In this document: positions 11,481 through 23,859 of the stretch, piece by piece
Layout: each line of letters opens with the position of its first letter
Numbering within the stretch: position 1 is the first letter of the stretch
DNA from: Numida meleagris
Taxonomy: Eukaryota; Chordata; Aves; Galliformes; Numididae
Assembly (NCBI RefSeq): GCF_002078875.1
Contig: NC_034409.1
Coordinates: forward strand, 103,635,226 to 103,699,225
Reading direction: 5' to 3'
Length of the DNA: 64,000 nucleotides
Made by a program: the position numbers and the translations under genes
The notes under the pieces: generated by a model
The model's input: only the letters and a program-made list of their open reading frames with translations
Databases searched by the model: none
Told to the model about the DNA's origin: nothing

Positions 11481-14400
11481 GTTACCTTACTACAGCTAGT
11501 CACTGGGCTGGGGAACTCCTCCACCCACCTCTGTAGCCCTGCAGTGCACCTGGACTTTCAGTTTGACCAGCATGCTCACACAGTGTAACTGGTGTTCAGC
11601 ACCTGTTTGCTGTCTTCTGAGCAGGCTGCTGCTTTTCAAAAATTGTCTACCTGCTGTGGAGATCATTCTTCTATTTTAAGAAAGCTGAAGTAATGGGCAA
11701 TAGTGTTGCTTGACATCTTGACTATTATGCTTAATTGCTATGTAGGCAGCTGCAGCAATTGGGCTTTTGATATTTTAGTTGCTAGGAAAAGGAGAGGGGA
11801 GTGAGGAGGGCAGTAAGCAGGCAGATACTGGTTTTATTTTCTTTCTTTTTTGATGAACTCACTTATTCTTACCACTGAATTATGCCTTTCCTGTACACTC
11901 TTGCACCACCACCCCTGTTTGGTTGTTTGAAGTTACGAGTTTTCTTCTATTTCTTTTGACTTTTGTAGTAGGCTGAAGTAGGCTCTTCTTCACAATATTA
12001 TGTGTAGCAGGGGAAGGTGGGGGAGGTGCTGGAAAGAAGACCAAATAGCTGGAACCAGAAGAGAAGATTGGAAAGCTACAGGGTCTGCAGTTGACTCTCC
12101 TGTAAGAGTCAGCTTTCTGTTTTCTGCCTTAAGCATTTATATCAGAATTACTGGGTTTGAGCTGTGTGATGCAGACAGTGTTTCAGTATGATACCCTCTC
12201 GGCTGACATTTGCCATTTTTCTTTCCTAGGACCTGAGAGTAGCAAGTTTCTGCCAAGTGTGTAATATTTGCCTGGTTTGGATATGGGGGAGGTAAAAGAT
12301 CATTTTCTGCAAAGTAGTTTAAACCTTTTTATAGCAGATAGTTGTTAGCAAGATGCATTTGGCAAAACTGTCCAAAGTGAGTACTAAGATGATGGCAGGA
12401 ATTAATATAGTCAAAAGTCTCTTGGTTTATACAGGCTTATTCAGTGATTGAATGTGTGTAATGGGATGAGCTAGTTACTCTGCAGCTCTTGTTCCCTGAG
12501 CTTTTGAGCTGCAGGCCTGGGTATAGAGGCAAGGCTGTGGGCAGACTGTTGTTTCTGTGCTGGGGCCAACAGACTTCAGTGGGATTCAGAAATAGCAGCT
12601 TAAACCTTTAACATAAGAATTCCCCTTTTTGCTCCTGCTACCTATTCACCTCTGTGCTGTTCTGTCTTGGCTGTGCAATCTCCTCTCATTTATTCATTGT
12701 ATGTGTGTACGTATATCTGTACACATCAGGTATATATGATTGGGGAGAAGCATGTAAACTTCAGCATGGGAGTTGTTTGTATTCTGTCCTCCATAAATGA
12801 GTGAAGGAGAACCTTTTGCATTGATAAAATCACGTAATTGCTCTCAGTTGTTGTTTTAAAAAAAAACCCTCAGGAGTGACTGGCTCTTTAAGATGTCCTT
12901 TGTACCAGTTAGACTTGTCTGCTAAAAGTATGAATGATTGTATTCACTTGCTTTCTTCTAGTACATAATATGTATTTTGTAATAATGAAAGTTCTTCCCA
13001 TCTCACATATTCTTTCAGGAGATGATTTCCTCAAATTCCCTTGTTCCAGAGCCATAACACTGGGACATTTACTTTGGGGATTGTTGATTATTGATCAAGT
13101 CACTTGTCTTGCTTTTTGTCAGATTACGAACTAAGCACATTGTTAATTCTGTGACCCACAGCTGCTCAGACCTGCTCTACTACACCTCTCTGGTAGAGGA
13201 AGCATTGATGAAGTGGAAGCAGTGGTTAGCATTGCTTGTACCAACCTCTGTGCTGTTTAGGTGAGAGCAATAGGAACTGCTGGGTTATTTACTTCAAAGC
13301 TGCCTGCCCTGTGGAACGTATTTCTGGTGTGCCTCCTGTAGGAGGGCCAACAATGAGGTGAAAGGGGCAGACACTGAAAAGGAGGGCAGATAGGTAAAAT
13401 ATAACCAGCTATGTGGAAATTGGACAGGAAAGATGAGAACTAAAAATACACAAAGCAAGGCAAGATCTTTGCAAGTGAAGAGTGTCTGCTATGGGAACAC
13501 TAGTTCAAATTCTGGAGCTGGAAATGAGATATTACAGAAATGTATCAGCCTGACTGAGGAGAGGGAACAGAAACAAGCATGGGGGTGGGGGGGGGCAAAC
13601 GGTCATGAATGCTAAAAATGTTGTTCTTCACACTGACACAGGAACTGCTGTTTTGCTATTTCTCACATCCAAAAGGATTTTTAATCTTGGCTTGTCCACT
13701 TGCAAGCCAGTCTTTGTGCTTCAGTCATGAAAACATTTGAGGAGTAATAAGTATAAACAAAGGTACATGCAGAGCGTAGATGGAGGAGGGGAATATGTTC
13801 AATGGAGCTGTTTGTTGAGACTACTTAAGCAAAAGTTGGGTAGCTTTCACTGTAGGTAATTACAAAGCTTGATTTAGAATCATACTAGCTGTTCTTTAAC
13901 CAAGATAACTTTATTTTAAATACTCATCTTGATGCCTTGAAATGCCTTGGGATCAGAAATCTTACCAAGAGCATCATCAGACTCAGAAGTTTTAAGGGCC
14001 TCAAAATTGGATTCTACTGTTAAAAATGTCAGAGAAACTTCAGTCTCAACTAACAGTAAAACTTGTGATGCTTTATGTTGTTGTAAAGATTGTGGACAGC
14101 CATAAATGTGATAGGAACCCAGGGAAGTTCTGAATAAGCTTCAAGTGTGTTTTGTATGGTTTTCTTTATGTTTTTTTTCTTTAACCTTGAAATTCTGGGA
14201 AGAATTACTTCCTTTTCTGCCCGATTGTGTGGTGACTCGCATTTAGCGATTGTTTCTTTCTCTAAGTAGCTTATGAAGTTCCTGCTCTCCTAGTCAAAAT
14301 CCTCTTCAAATGAGGTGAACCAGCACATTTTTCTGAATTAGGAGTTGTGCAAGTTATTTCAATAAACTGGTGAATGATGGTAACCACCAACTAGATTGCG

Positions 14401-15124
14401 TCTTTGTGCCTTGCAGCTAAAGAAAAGTCATCTTCAGTAGTAGCAGAGATATACAGTGCTTTCTGATGGCTTGTGTGCTTTTAATAGAATATTGACTTTT
14501 GTCATCTACACACAGAAAACTTAATTTTGTGGTCCCAAGTCCTCTATGGAAGTCAAATACTTGCATGTTTGTTACCTTTATCCTTTCTCTTGCTATTGAT
14601 CTTAATCACTGACTACTTAATTAAACTAATTTATCCACAGGTAAATAACACTTGCAAGAAGCAATGAAAATGTTGGTGCTTCTGAACATCGATAGGCCAC
14701 TACGAGAAGGAATTTGAGTCTTCAGGTTCAGTGTTACTCTGCAGCTGCTGGTGTAGTACATCAGCTGACATCTTTACAAACTTACCTGGCATGGTGAATT
14801 TGGTCTGATGCCAGAACCTTTTCCCTTTCCCCATTGCTTGGGGGAGACACACCTTCTCACTTCCATTTAAAATTAGTTTCTTTCCCTGTTTGTCCTATTG
14901 TGCTTTTTATTTTGTTATTGTTGGCCATGTGCCTTCTCTGTGCCCTCCTTCCTCTTCTGCTTCTAGTTCCTGTGTATGAGGAAGGTCGTCTGTCTACCTG
15001 CATTTGCAAGGAAAAGCATGGTTTTCTTCCTGAGGGAAGGAGGAGCCGCTTATAGTGACCCATCTGTTGGCGTCTCAGCTTCTGGTAGTCATCTGCTGGA
15101 GTTCTGGTGAAGACGTGAATCACA
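11481..15124 (+). other. Intron 1 segment, no gene recognised
   Basis: AT-rich intronic DNA. It holds a G5-T-G9 run at 13581-13595 and an A/G-rich tract around 13.36-13.61 kb. No exon, repeat family or RNA gene was recognised. Confidence 0.5.
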
Positions 15125-15840
15125 AAATAATAGAATGGTTTTGGTTGGAAGGGACCTTAATGGGCATCTAGTTCCACTCCCTCTTACCTGCCATGGGCAG
15201 GGCTGTGCCACACCAGCTCAGGCTGCCCAGGGCCCCGTCCAGCATGGCCTTGAGCGCCTCCAGGGATGGGGCACCACAGCTTTTCTGGGCAGCCTGTGGC
15301 AGTGCCTCACCGCTCTCTGAGGTAACAACTTCCTCCTAATCTAAATGTTTCTCCCTCCCTTTGACCTATCGCTATCTGCCTGTGTAAAAAGTTGTTCTCC
15401 CTGAAGTTTAATCTTTCTTTAAGTACTGCAGGAGGCCTCAGTGTTGTCTCCCAGGAGCCTTCTCTTTGCCAGACTGAACAAACCCAGCTCCCTCAGCCTT
15501 TCACCATGGGAGAGCTGCTCCAGCCCTCTGATCATCTTCATGGCCTCCTCTGGATCTGCTCCAACTGCCTGCATTGTTCTTGTGCTGGGGGCCCAGGCCT
15601 GGATGCAGTGCTCCATATGGGGCCTCATGGGGGCAGAACAGAGAGAGACAACCACCTCTTTCTCCCTGCTGGCCATCCCTCTTTTGATGTAGCCTGAGAT
15701 ACTGCTGGCCATCTTGGCTGCAACCTTTTCATGAGCTTTACATCCACTAGGCCTCCTAAGTCCTCCTACCTGTCTCTTTGCCTCTGGAGTTGCCTTGCCT
15801 CAGCTGCAACACCTTGCACTTGAACTTGAAAATCCATTGC
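15125..15840 (-). mobile_element. CR1 LINE copy, about 0.7 kb (reverse strand)
   Basis: The + strand opens with 'aataatagaatggttttgg' and then 'ttggaagggaccttaatggg', the inverted CR1 3' end. It runs through 'ccagctcaggctgcccaggg', 'gcctccagggatggggcacc', 'ccctcagcctttcaccatgg' and 'ctccagccctctgatcatct'. On the reverse strand a 97-codon frame reads as the CR1 ORF2 tail ('MRPHMEHCIQAWAP...KMIRGLEQLSHGERLRELGLF'). The copy ends near 'caacaccttgcacttgaact' around 15820. It lies in the intron transcribed by both genes, in antisense orientation, and is inactive because it is 5' truncated. Confidence 0.92.
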
Positions 15841-18800
15841 TGTTAGCAGAGATGCAAACCTGCACAGGGAAACTCTTTTGGATTTAAACTCCAATACCTT
15901 CATGCCCCAGCCATCACAACCCCCTAGTGATAGTATGTGTTTGCCCAATCTTTCAGCTGTGCTGAGCAGCTGTACTTAATGATCTCAGAGCTGATAATAT
16001 GTCCCCTGCATAAACATAGGCCAGTGCTTTTGTCTAGCAAGGAGAAGAGGAAGTGCTTACCAATTTTCTTTAAACTAGTAGTCTGTTTAAAATCTTAAGC
16101 TGATGGACTAGCCTTTAAGATTAGCGGACTACAGCATGCCTAGACAGGCATGAGAAGATGGTCTTTCTGTGGGCCTTTACTTTAACAAATGAAGAAAGTA
16201 GATGCAAAAAAATCCCTTTTTAAGTTCTTCCCCTTAGGTGTGTGAAGTTTTGGGAAGAACAGTAAAAGCAAGTAATCCACTGTTCCTGATGTAGTACTGG
16301 ATATTTAGGAGAAAATAAGTTATCTGAATATGGAAGTCATGGGGAGCAGCACGAAGTGACTTGCTGAGACACTGCCAGTGATGTAGATTCTGGAAAATAA
16401 ATCATCTTCCTCTTGGTTTGCTGTTCTTTAACTGTGTTGTTGCTTGGTGTGCTGCATAATCACTGTAGTAAAGCTGCATCCTTTTTCCTGTGCTCACTTT
16501 CTTCCCCCTTAATTTGGATCTGGGATACACATATGTGTGTTGGGGCAGGAGCAAGGAGAGTTGTTTGCTTTTTTTTTTTTTAAAGTAGAAACAAAAATAA
16601 AGTAATTTGATCTACTATGCTAGTGCTGTCAGTTATACTGGCCTTCAGCTTCATATGGCCTCACAGTACTCCAGTTTTTGCTTCTGTAAGAGACTGTAAT
16701 AGCATTATGTTTCTAACAGGCAAGTGCAGTGCTGCTGCCTGTAGGGAGATGTAGTTCTCTTTCCACTGAACTGTATTCTGTAAGGTTGCTTATTTTTCTT
16801 CTATCTCCTTCATCAGTCTTTTAGAAAAGAATCAAGAAGAATGTGCTACAGAGCAAGCTTCTTTTTCTGATGCTGCTTTAAAATGATGAAGAACAAAACT
16901 GGAGTCATTCCTGAGATCCCAGACGAAGAAGTGCATTACATGCTTGTAATAATTCCTTTGAGTGACTGACTTGAACTTTGCACTTTGGATCAGACTTTTG
17001 TGATGGTGACAATTTACACATGTACCTCTGTGGCACCTGTGTTTTCCAGGGCTGGAGAGGTGTTAATGTGGTATTACTTTGGGGGAGCAGAGTCTGCGTG
17101 GCAAACAGGCTGAGCCAGGTAGCTGCCCATTGAGACAATTCCAGCATGTTGAGCTGCTGGAAATGACATTTCAGACTTATTAAATGTTATAGGTCCACTG
17201 CTGCCTCTGTGTTTGCCTGCTTCCTTTGCTGTACCGTGTTGGTTTTATGTGCCATTCTAGCCTGGCCGCTATGGCCCAGTTCATCATTTATGAGGGCAAT
17301 TCCTGAAAGTCAGTTTCTGGATGTTTAGGGTAGTGCTGGGCAGCCCCTACCTCCTCAAGGACATGTACTACGTAAGGAGAAGTTGAAACACATCAGTTGA
17401 TCTGTGAAGAACACTTTTGTGCTTTTGTTTTGTTTTGTATTATGGCATGCTGCAATAAATGGAACAGAGCATTTTCCACTTTTTTTTTCCTCGTTCTGAG
17501 AGGTAGGCTACCTCAGGCATCCTTGTATTTACTGTGGAGCAGTGAACAAGTAGTAACTCACTTGCATGACTGTAGCCAGCAGTCCACAGCGTGAATAGGA
17601 CAGACAGCATGCTCATGGAGTTGGATGTAGTGCAGGCCTGCTCAAAACATAAAATCTTCATTCTTTTTGTTCCTTTTTTTCCCCCCCGGGGAGAGAAAGT
17701 GTTAATATTTTCTGTGCAGGTCTTGAGTCTGGAAGTTTGGGTACGTTCCTCTTACACAGGTGAGTTGTTCAATAGGTAAGGCACTACTAGGTTGCATTAG
17801 CTTACCGCTCTTTGAAGAAGGTGGGAGTGAAGAAATCTTACTTCTGGGAAAGACGCTCAAAACTACCTTATGAACAAAGCTATGTACTTAATTTGCTAAC
17901 AGGTGAGAGTGTAGGATACTGTGTGTTATGCGGCTATATGTATCCTCAAATTAACCCATAAAGCATTGGTTACTGGGACTAGCTCTTTCAGTGCAAGAGA
18001 AAGAGGAAATGAAATGGGAAGCCTCCCGTCTGCAATGAAGAGAAATAGACTAAGCACAAACCAGATAGTTGCTTCAGGGCTGGAACAGTTTGATTCTGGC
18101 ATTTTTAAAGGCCCATCTTATTAGAAAAGCACTGTGGAGAAAGTTTTCCTTTAAAACAATCATACAAATTTCTCCTACAAATCCCACCCTAAATCTGCTT
18201 CACATTATCTAGCATCTCTTCGGGGATTTGAGACTTTTTTTTTTCTTACAACACAAGCTGCCTGTTGGAGACATGAGCATTGTTTCACCACAGTTGTAAT
18301 CTTCTATCTTCACACAAGAGGGAAAAACATTGTTTTGTATCTCTGATATGATCCAGCCAGAAAACAGCTCTGGGGAAAAAATCACAGTCTTGGCAGCAGG
18401 GCTGTCTTTCTTTTTTTTTTATGTCAGTGCCACAATGTATGCTGCTCTAATAACTTGAGATTAAACTCCCATGGAATGTCTCAGAAGTCCTTCTGAAGAC
18501 TTGAGGTCATAACTTGCTGAAAGTTCAGAGGGACGTGTCTCATTTTCATAATGAAAAAAAAAGTTCCAGGGTTATTTTGGAATCAGGTCTAATAAGAAAC
18601 TGGTACAGGTGACTACTGTAGTACAGTAATTTAGTGACAGTGCTGCAAATTTGTGGCAGCTACTGAAAACTTTACACTTTCCTGTTCAAGCAAGCTGAAC
18701 CCTGTAAATTTCAGATGTTGATTACAAAGGTGATGGTTCAAGCCTCTGTAGACTGCTTGTTTAAAGTGAATAATTTGGCTGTACCTTCCAGTGGAAAATA

Positions 18801-21415
18801 CTCAAGAAACTTCACGTATTGTTTATTTTAGTTAGAATGAGCCTGTAGTAGTTTGGCACGTATCCCAACTGAAAAATATCACAATTTATTCAGGGGCAGA
18901 TGCATCTACTTACACTCTTTTCAGGGGGATTGAATGTGCCTGTGTAATGGTCTTACTGTGAGCTGGGTACGTCTTTTATCATATGGACATAGTTTCAATG
19001 GATATTGTCTTGATTTATACATGTTACTGTGTAGTATAACTTTGCAGGGTCGTTGATTAACCTGTAGGGAAAATGTTGAGAAGTGAACTGAAGTTCAGGT
19101 ACAACATTTTTCGGTAACAGAGTGGGACAGCAGAAGAGGGATAATATACATTATTGGTATTTCTTTAGCTTGCCCATTATTCCGACTGTATAGTTTTTCT
19201 TTGTCTCCACAGTGTTTCTTCTTCCACGTCCCTTAAAATATTTATATTTTTGGTATAAGCATATACATTATAAGGCAGTAGCACTTGAAAACTTGCGTAA
19301 CACTAGTATGTAATGACATCCTATGGTCTGAGGTGTTTAGAATTTTGTGTTGGATTAAACTGAATCGTTTAACTTGTGCTGCATTTGTGAGTGGGGGTAA
19401 ACATGAATTCTTCTGTGGAAGAATTTAAAATACATCTGTGGCTTGAGGCTTACGAGCATGATAAATTTAGCACAGTATGGTAATCAGTCCATTTTGTGCC
19501 ACGTCTCTGTAGTCTCTCATTATTGACTATAGCTCCCGCAGAATGAATACATGTATTCTCATGTGGGTTTGTGGTGGTGGTGGGGAACCCTTATTATCTT
19601 GTTCTGATTCTGAACTACTCTTGAAAAACAGCCAGCTTGTACAAATAACGTGATTGTGATTTTCTCCTTAAGGCTGAAGTTAACGGTTTGTTGTAAGCCT
19701 TTTTTAAAATATGTCTGCCTTAATGAGAAGCATACATTCTTACGTCAGCACCTTTGCTGCCTTCAGTAAGGCAGACAAGGTATGTGTGCGTTTTCAACCT
19801 TAACTACGGCTTATTATGGTCTATTTGAGAGCTTTTAATGTTTTAATTTTTTAAAAAGGCAAAATGAATGTGTGCTAAAGAGAAAACCACCCAAATGCTG
19901 GTATGTTATCCATGTGTTTGCATTAATCAGAGGTGAATTAATAGGAAAATGTGTGCTTTCAGCATGGTACCCAAGTGCTTTTGCAAATGAAGTAGAAAGG
20001 GGAGTGCTTAAAACTGATGTTTGTAGGCCTCCTAAGGCTGATAGACCTTATGTTCAGAACAGCAATCGGTGATTTGTGTGCTTGTCTTTGTTAGTGGGTG
20101 GGAAAGAGGAATGATGTCAGTCTCTGTTCTTTACCTCTCTGTAATAATCTTGAATACCGAGGCTGTGCCTGTTTACTGCATGTCCAGCCCTCCCATAACC
20201 CATCAAATGATTTTGGATGGGTATAGGTAAATGATATTTTCCAAGGCAGAATGAGGAGAAAGGAGCATCTGGTCTCCATAGCAGAGATAGGAATCACTGT
20301 GCAGCTCTTTAATGCCCCCTTTCTTTCCCACCTGTTGGGTTATCTTGACAGCAAATCTTTTTATTATCCCCTTGCCTCCACTTTGAGCGCTTCAGTCCTG
20401 GGTGTTTAAATGAGTTACCGCGTTCACTGATGTGCTTTAGTAGAGCAGGGTATGATTTGGGGGTTCGGGAATAGAACAGCAGGATATGCTTTGCCTCCAA
20501 AGCTGCCTCAGGTGTTAATGTGATCCTTTTCATGCTTGAGTACAGATGGGAGGTACTGGGAACTGGAAGCTACCAAAAGCCATCCAGTTTTTCATCGCGG
20601 TACCTGGAGTGCTCCTGAAGGATGTTGAAGCCGCATGGGTGCAGACATCAAAAAACACATGGAAGATAGAGATACCCTAAAGCTGGATGTGAGGCATAGT
20701 TTTGCTTTTGTCGTCTGGATGAACGGGATTTTTTCTTCACTCCGAGGATATGTGATACGCATGAAGTTTTCAGAGTGAAGTGCAACCCTATTATAGTCTG
20801 TACCCTAGGCAGGTGCAAGCTTGCTTAAAACCTGTGGAATAACCTTGAATCTCTAGGCGATCATAATTTTATGTTGTTTCTTGACAGCATTATGTCTTTG
20901 TAGTTCTAGTATCCAGCTTGTGTCCTGAGTGCATGCATATGACATCAGGATCTATTAAGATTTGTAGTGTGCAGTGCTAGAGCAATATAGGATGTGACTA
21001 GCCAGGTTAAAGTTCCTTCGTGTTTTTTCTTTTTTTCTAAGATTGTCTGAAAGAGGAAGGCCTTTTTAGTGGTTTGAGAAATAGAATTGAGAGAATGAAA
21101 AGTAAAGACTAATGAAAATGTATTTCTGTTTCTTGCCTTGTTTGGGGGAATTTGGGTCACTTAATAGTCTGGAATTGCTGTGCATCTTAAGGTGCTTGTT
21201 AAAGTTGCCTTATAAAAGGCATAACTTCTTAGCTTTACAAGTATTGAATTTGTGTGTATTACGGATTGCTTAAATACAATATGGATTGCAGGAAATGTAG
21301 GGGGGAAAATCTGTGGTGTTCAGTCATTGTTTTACTAGACTTCAAATTTTTTCTCATTACTTCATGAAATTCTCCTCTAATTCAATCTTTGTCTTTTGTC
21401 TTTGCTGCCTTGCAG
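15841..21415 (+). other. Intron 1 segment ending at the SLC5A3 splice acceptor
   Basis: AT-rich intronic DNA without recognisable repeats or exons. It ends in a pyrimidine-rich tract and TTGCAG (AG at 21414-21415), a strong 3' splice site placed 302 bp before the SLC5A3 start codon. No CR1 copy was found between 15.84 and 42.7 kb, a notably clean stretch around SLC5A3. Confidence 0.6.
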
Positions 21416-21717
21416 GGTTGGTACAGTAGGCCTCACTAAACTTAGCTGCAACTAAGAATTTCTCCTACATCAACTGAGTTAAGGCTGATGCTCTTGTGGA
21501 ATGTGGATTAAAAGTGCGTGCTAAGTTCCAAATTTCCATTTGAGAAGCGGAGAAACTAAATGTACCACAACCACCAGCATCAGGACAGCAAACCAAGGGA
21601 CAAAGAATTTGATCCGCAGTGTTGATACATGTTAACTGGTTCACGTGTTGCTTAAGAGACGTTTGCTGGGGGGCGAGAAGTGGACATCAGCTGTGCGAAG
21701 TCATTTTGTTTACAAAA
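21416..21717 (+). other. SLC5A3: SLC5A3 5' UTR portion of the coding exon
   Basis: This leader lies between the inferred acceptor and the SLC5A3 ATG. It has several upstream starts. The MRPS6 frame entering from exon 1 closes at TAA 21437-21439. ATG 21488 opens a 7-codon frame. ATG 21560 opens a 21-codon frame ending just before the next ATG. ATG 21629 opens an 8-codon frame. All close before the main start, so the coding frame is reached only by leaky scanning, reinitiation or use of another 5' exon. Confidence 0.7.
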
Positions 21718-23859
21718 ATGAGGGCTTCTTTGGAAACAGCAGACATTGCCATTGTGGCGCTGTACTTCGTGCTTGTAATGTGCATAGGTTTTTTTGCCAT
21801 GTGGAAATACAATCGAAGCACCGTAAGTGGCTACTTCTTGGCAGGGCGTTCTATGACCTGGGTAGCGATTGGTGCATCTTTATTTGTGAGCAATATTGGA
21901 AGTGAACATTTCATTGGGCTCGCAGGATCTGGAGCAGCAAGTGGATTTGCAGTAGGTGCATGGGAATTCAACGCCTTAATGCTTTTGCAGCTTTTAGGAT
22001 GGGTCTTTGTCCCCGTCTACATCCGGTCAGGAGTGTACACCATGCCGGAATACTTGTCCAAGCGTTTTGGAGGGCATAGAATCCAAATCTATTTTGCAGC
22101 ATTGTCTCTAATTCTTTATATCTTCACCAAACTTTCGGTTGACTTGTATTCAGGGGCACTTTTTATTCAAGAATCACTAGGTTGGAATCTCTATTTGTCA
22201 GTAATCCTCCTTATTGGAATGACTGCACTGTTGACTGTGACCGGAGGTCTTGTGGCTGTCATCTACACAGACACGCTTCAAGCTCTGCTTATGATTATTG
22301 GTGCCCTCACACTTATGATCATAAGTATCATGGAGGTTGGTGGGTTTGAAGAAGTTAAAAGAAGGTACATGTTAGCATCACCAAATATTACGTCTATCTT
22401 GTTAACCTACAACATTTCCAATACCAATTCCTGCAATGTGGACCCAAAGCCTGACGCTCTTAAAATGTTGCGTGAGCCAACAGATGAAGATATTCCCTGG
22501 CCTGGATTTCTGTTGGGACAGACTCCAGCATCTGTCTGGTACTGGTGTGCTGATCAAGTCATAGTGCAGAGAGTTTTAGCTGCAAAAAACATTGCTCATG
22601 CCAAAGGATCCACTCTGATGGCAGGCTTCTTAAAGTTACTGCCAATGTTTATTATAGTTGTCCCGGGGATGATTTCACGAATACTGTTTGCAGATGATAT
22701 CGCCTGCATTAATCCAGAACACTGTTTTCAAGTCTGCGGGAGCAGAGCTGGATGCTCTAACATCGCCTACCCACGTTTGGTGATGAAACTTGTGCCGGTT
22801 GGTCTTCGGGGACTGATGATGGCTGTGATGATTGCTGCACTGATGAGTGACCTGGACTCTATATTCAACAGTGCCAGCACCATATTCACACTTGATGTCT
22901 ACAAACTCATTCGGAAGAGCGCAACATCTAGAGAACTGATGATTGTAGGAAGAGTCTTTGTGGCATTCATGGTAGTTATAAGCATTGCCTGGGTCCCCAT
23001 AATTGTTGAAATGCAAGGTGGTCAGATGTACCTTTATATTCAAGAGGTAGCAGACTATCTGACCCCACCGGTGGCTGCTCTGTTTCTTATGGGTATATTT
23101 TGGAAGCGTTGCAATGAACAGGGAGCGTTTTATGGTGGAATGGCTGGGTTTGTCCTTGGAGCGATACGGTTGATACTGGCATTTATCTATCGTGCTCCGG
23201 AGTGTAACCAGCCAGATACTAGGCCAAGCTTTATCAAAAACATCCATTACATGTATGTTGCTACAGCTCTGTTCTGGATCACTGGATTTGTGACCTTTAT
23301 AGTGAGCCTTCTTACGCCTCCGCCTACAAAGGAACAGGTTCGAACAACCACTTTCTGGGCTGTGAGAAACAGGAATGTAAAAGAGAATACTGCAAAGGGG
23401 GAGCGGTACAAAATACAAGAAAAGAACATCTTGAGGTGCAATGAAAATGCTAATCATATCATTCCAAATGGCAAATCTGAAGAAAACATTAAAAATATTA
23501 AGCCTGAGGATATCAATCTTCTGGTTACTTGCAGAGATGACAGCAACCCGGTGATTTCTGTAAGTCACTCTGAAGTCGAGACACCAGTTGATTGCTATTC
23601 GAATGGACAAGCGGCTTTGATGGGTGAGAAAAAGCATGAGGAAGAAACTGATGATAGAGAGAGACATTTGAAGTTCATAGATTGGTTCTGTGGCTTTAAA
23701 AGTAAAAACATGAACAAGAGAGCTGTTCGGGAGATGGAGGAAGAGACTGTTTGTTTACAAATGCTGGAAGAGACTCCAAAAGTTAAACTATTACTAAATA
23801 CTGGACTGGTCTGTGTCTGTTCGCTTGGAATATTCATGTTTGTCTATTTCTCTTTGTGA
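21718..23859 (+). CDS. SLC5A3: Sodium/myo-inositol cotransporter 1 (SMIT1), intronless CDS
   Basis: The protein has 713 residues (718 in human) and belongs to the solute:sodium symporter family (SLC5, LeuT-like fold). It sits in the plasma membrane and imports myo-inositol, a compatible osmolyte and phosphoinositide precursor, with two Na+ ions. The N terminus (TADIAIVALYF) starts the first membrane helix. The family signature 'GMTALLTVTGGLVAVIYTD' lies at about 167-185. The sodium-site helix region with 'MSDLDSIFNSAS' is at about 376-387. 'GGQMYLYIQEVADYLTPP' is at 434-451. N-glycosylation sequons are N223 (NIT) and N232 (NIS). A hydrophilic cytosolic loop at about 535-685 precedes the last helix (about 689-711), which ends the protein, as in all SMIT1 proteins. 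The ATG at 21718 (A at -3) was chosen because homology begins there. The open frame extends 33 codons further upstream without an ATG. No frameshift or lost key residue was seen. Mammalian SMIT1 is induced by hypertonicity through NFAT5. Confidence 0.98.
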   Translation: MRASLETADIAIVALYFVLVMCIGFFAMWKYNRSTVSGYFLAGRSMTWVAIGASLFVSNIGSEHFIGLAGSGAASGFAVGAWEFNALMLLQLLGWVFVPVYIRSGVYTMPEYLSKRFGGHRIQIYFAALSLILYIFTKLSVDLYSGALFIQESLGWNLYLSVILLIGMTALLTVTGGLVAVIYTDTLQALLMIIGALTLMIISIMEVGGFEEVKRRYMLASPNITSILLTYNISNTNSCNVDPKPDALKMLREPTDEDIPWPGFLLGQTPASVWYWCADQVIVQRVLAAKNIAHAKGSTLMAGFLKLLPMFIIVVPGMISRILFADDIACINPEHCFQVCGSRAGCSNIAYPRLVMKLVPVGLRGLMMAVMIAALMSDLDSIFNSASTIFTLDVYKLIRKSATSRELMIVGRVFVAFMVVISIAWVPIIVEMQGGQMYLYIQEVADYLTPPVAALFLMGIFWKRCNEQGAFYGGMAGFVLGAIRLILAFIYRAPECNQPDTRPSFIKNIHYMYVATALFWITGFVTFIVSLLTPPPTKEQVRTTTFWAVRNRNVKENTAKGERYKIQEKNILRCNENANHIIPNGKSEENIKNIKPEDINLLVTCRDDSNPVISVSHSEVETPVDCYSNGQAALMGEKKHEEETDDRERHLKFIDWFCGFKSKNMNKRAVREMEEETVCLQMLEETPKVKLLLNTGLVCVCSLGIFMFVYFSL

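Noticed and set aside
21619..21717. N-terminal extension of SLC5A3 by 33 codons
   Set aside because: The extension begins at a GTG and has no in-frame ATG. All vertebrate SMIT1 proteins begin at the position of ATG 21718, and the upstream part reads as 5' UTR.
22675..23667. 330-codon frame on the reverse strand within SLC5A3
   Set aside because: It is an antisense shadow of the SLC5A3 coding sequence with no homology of its own.
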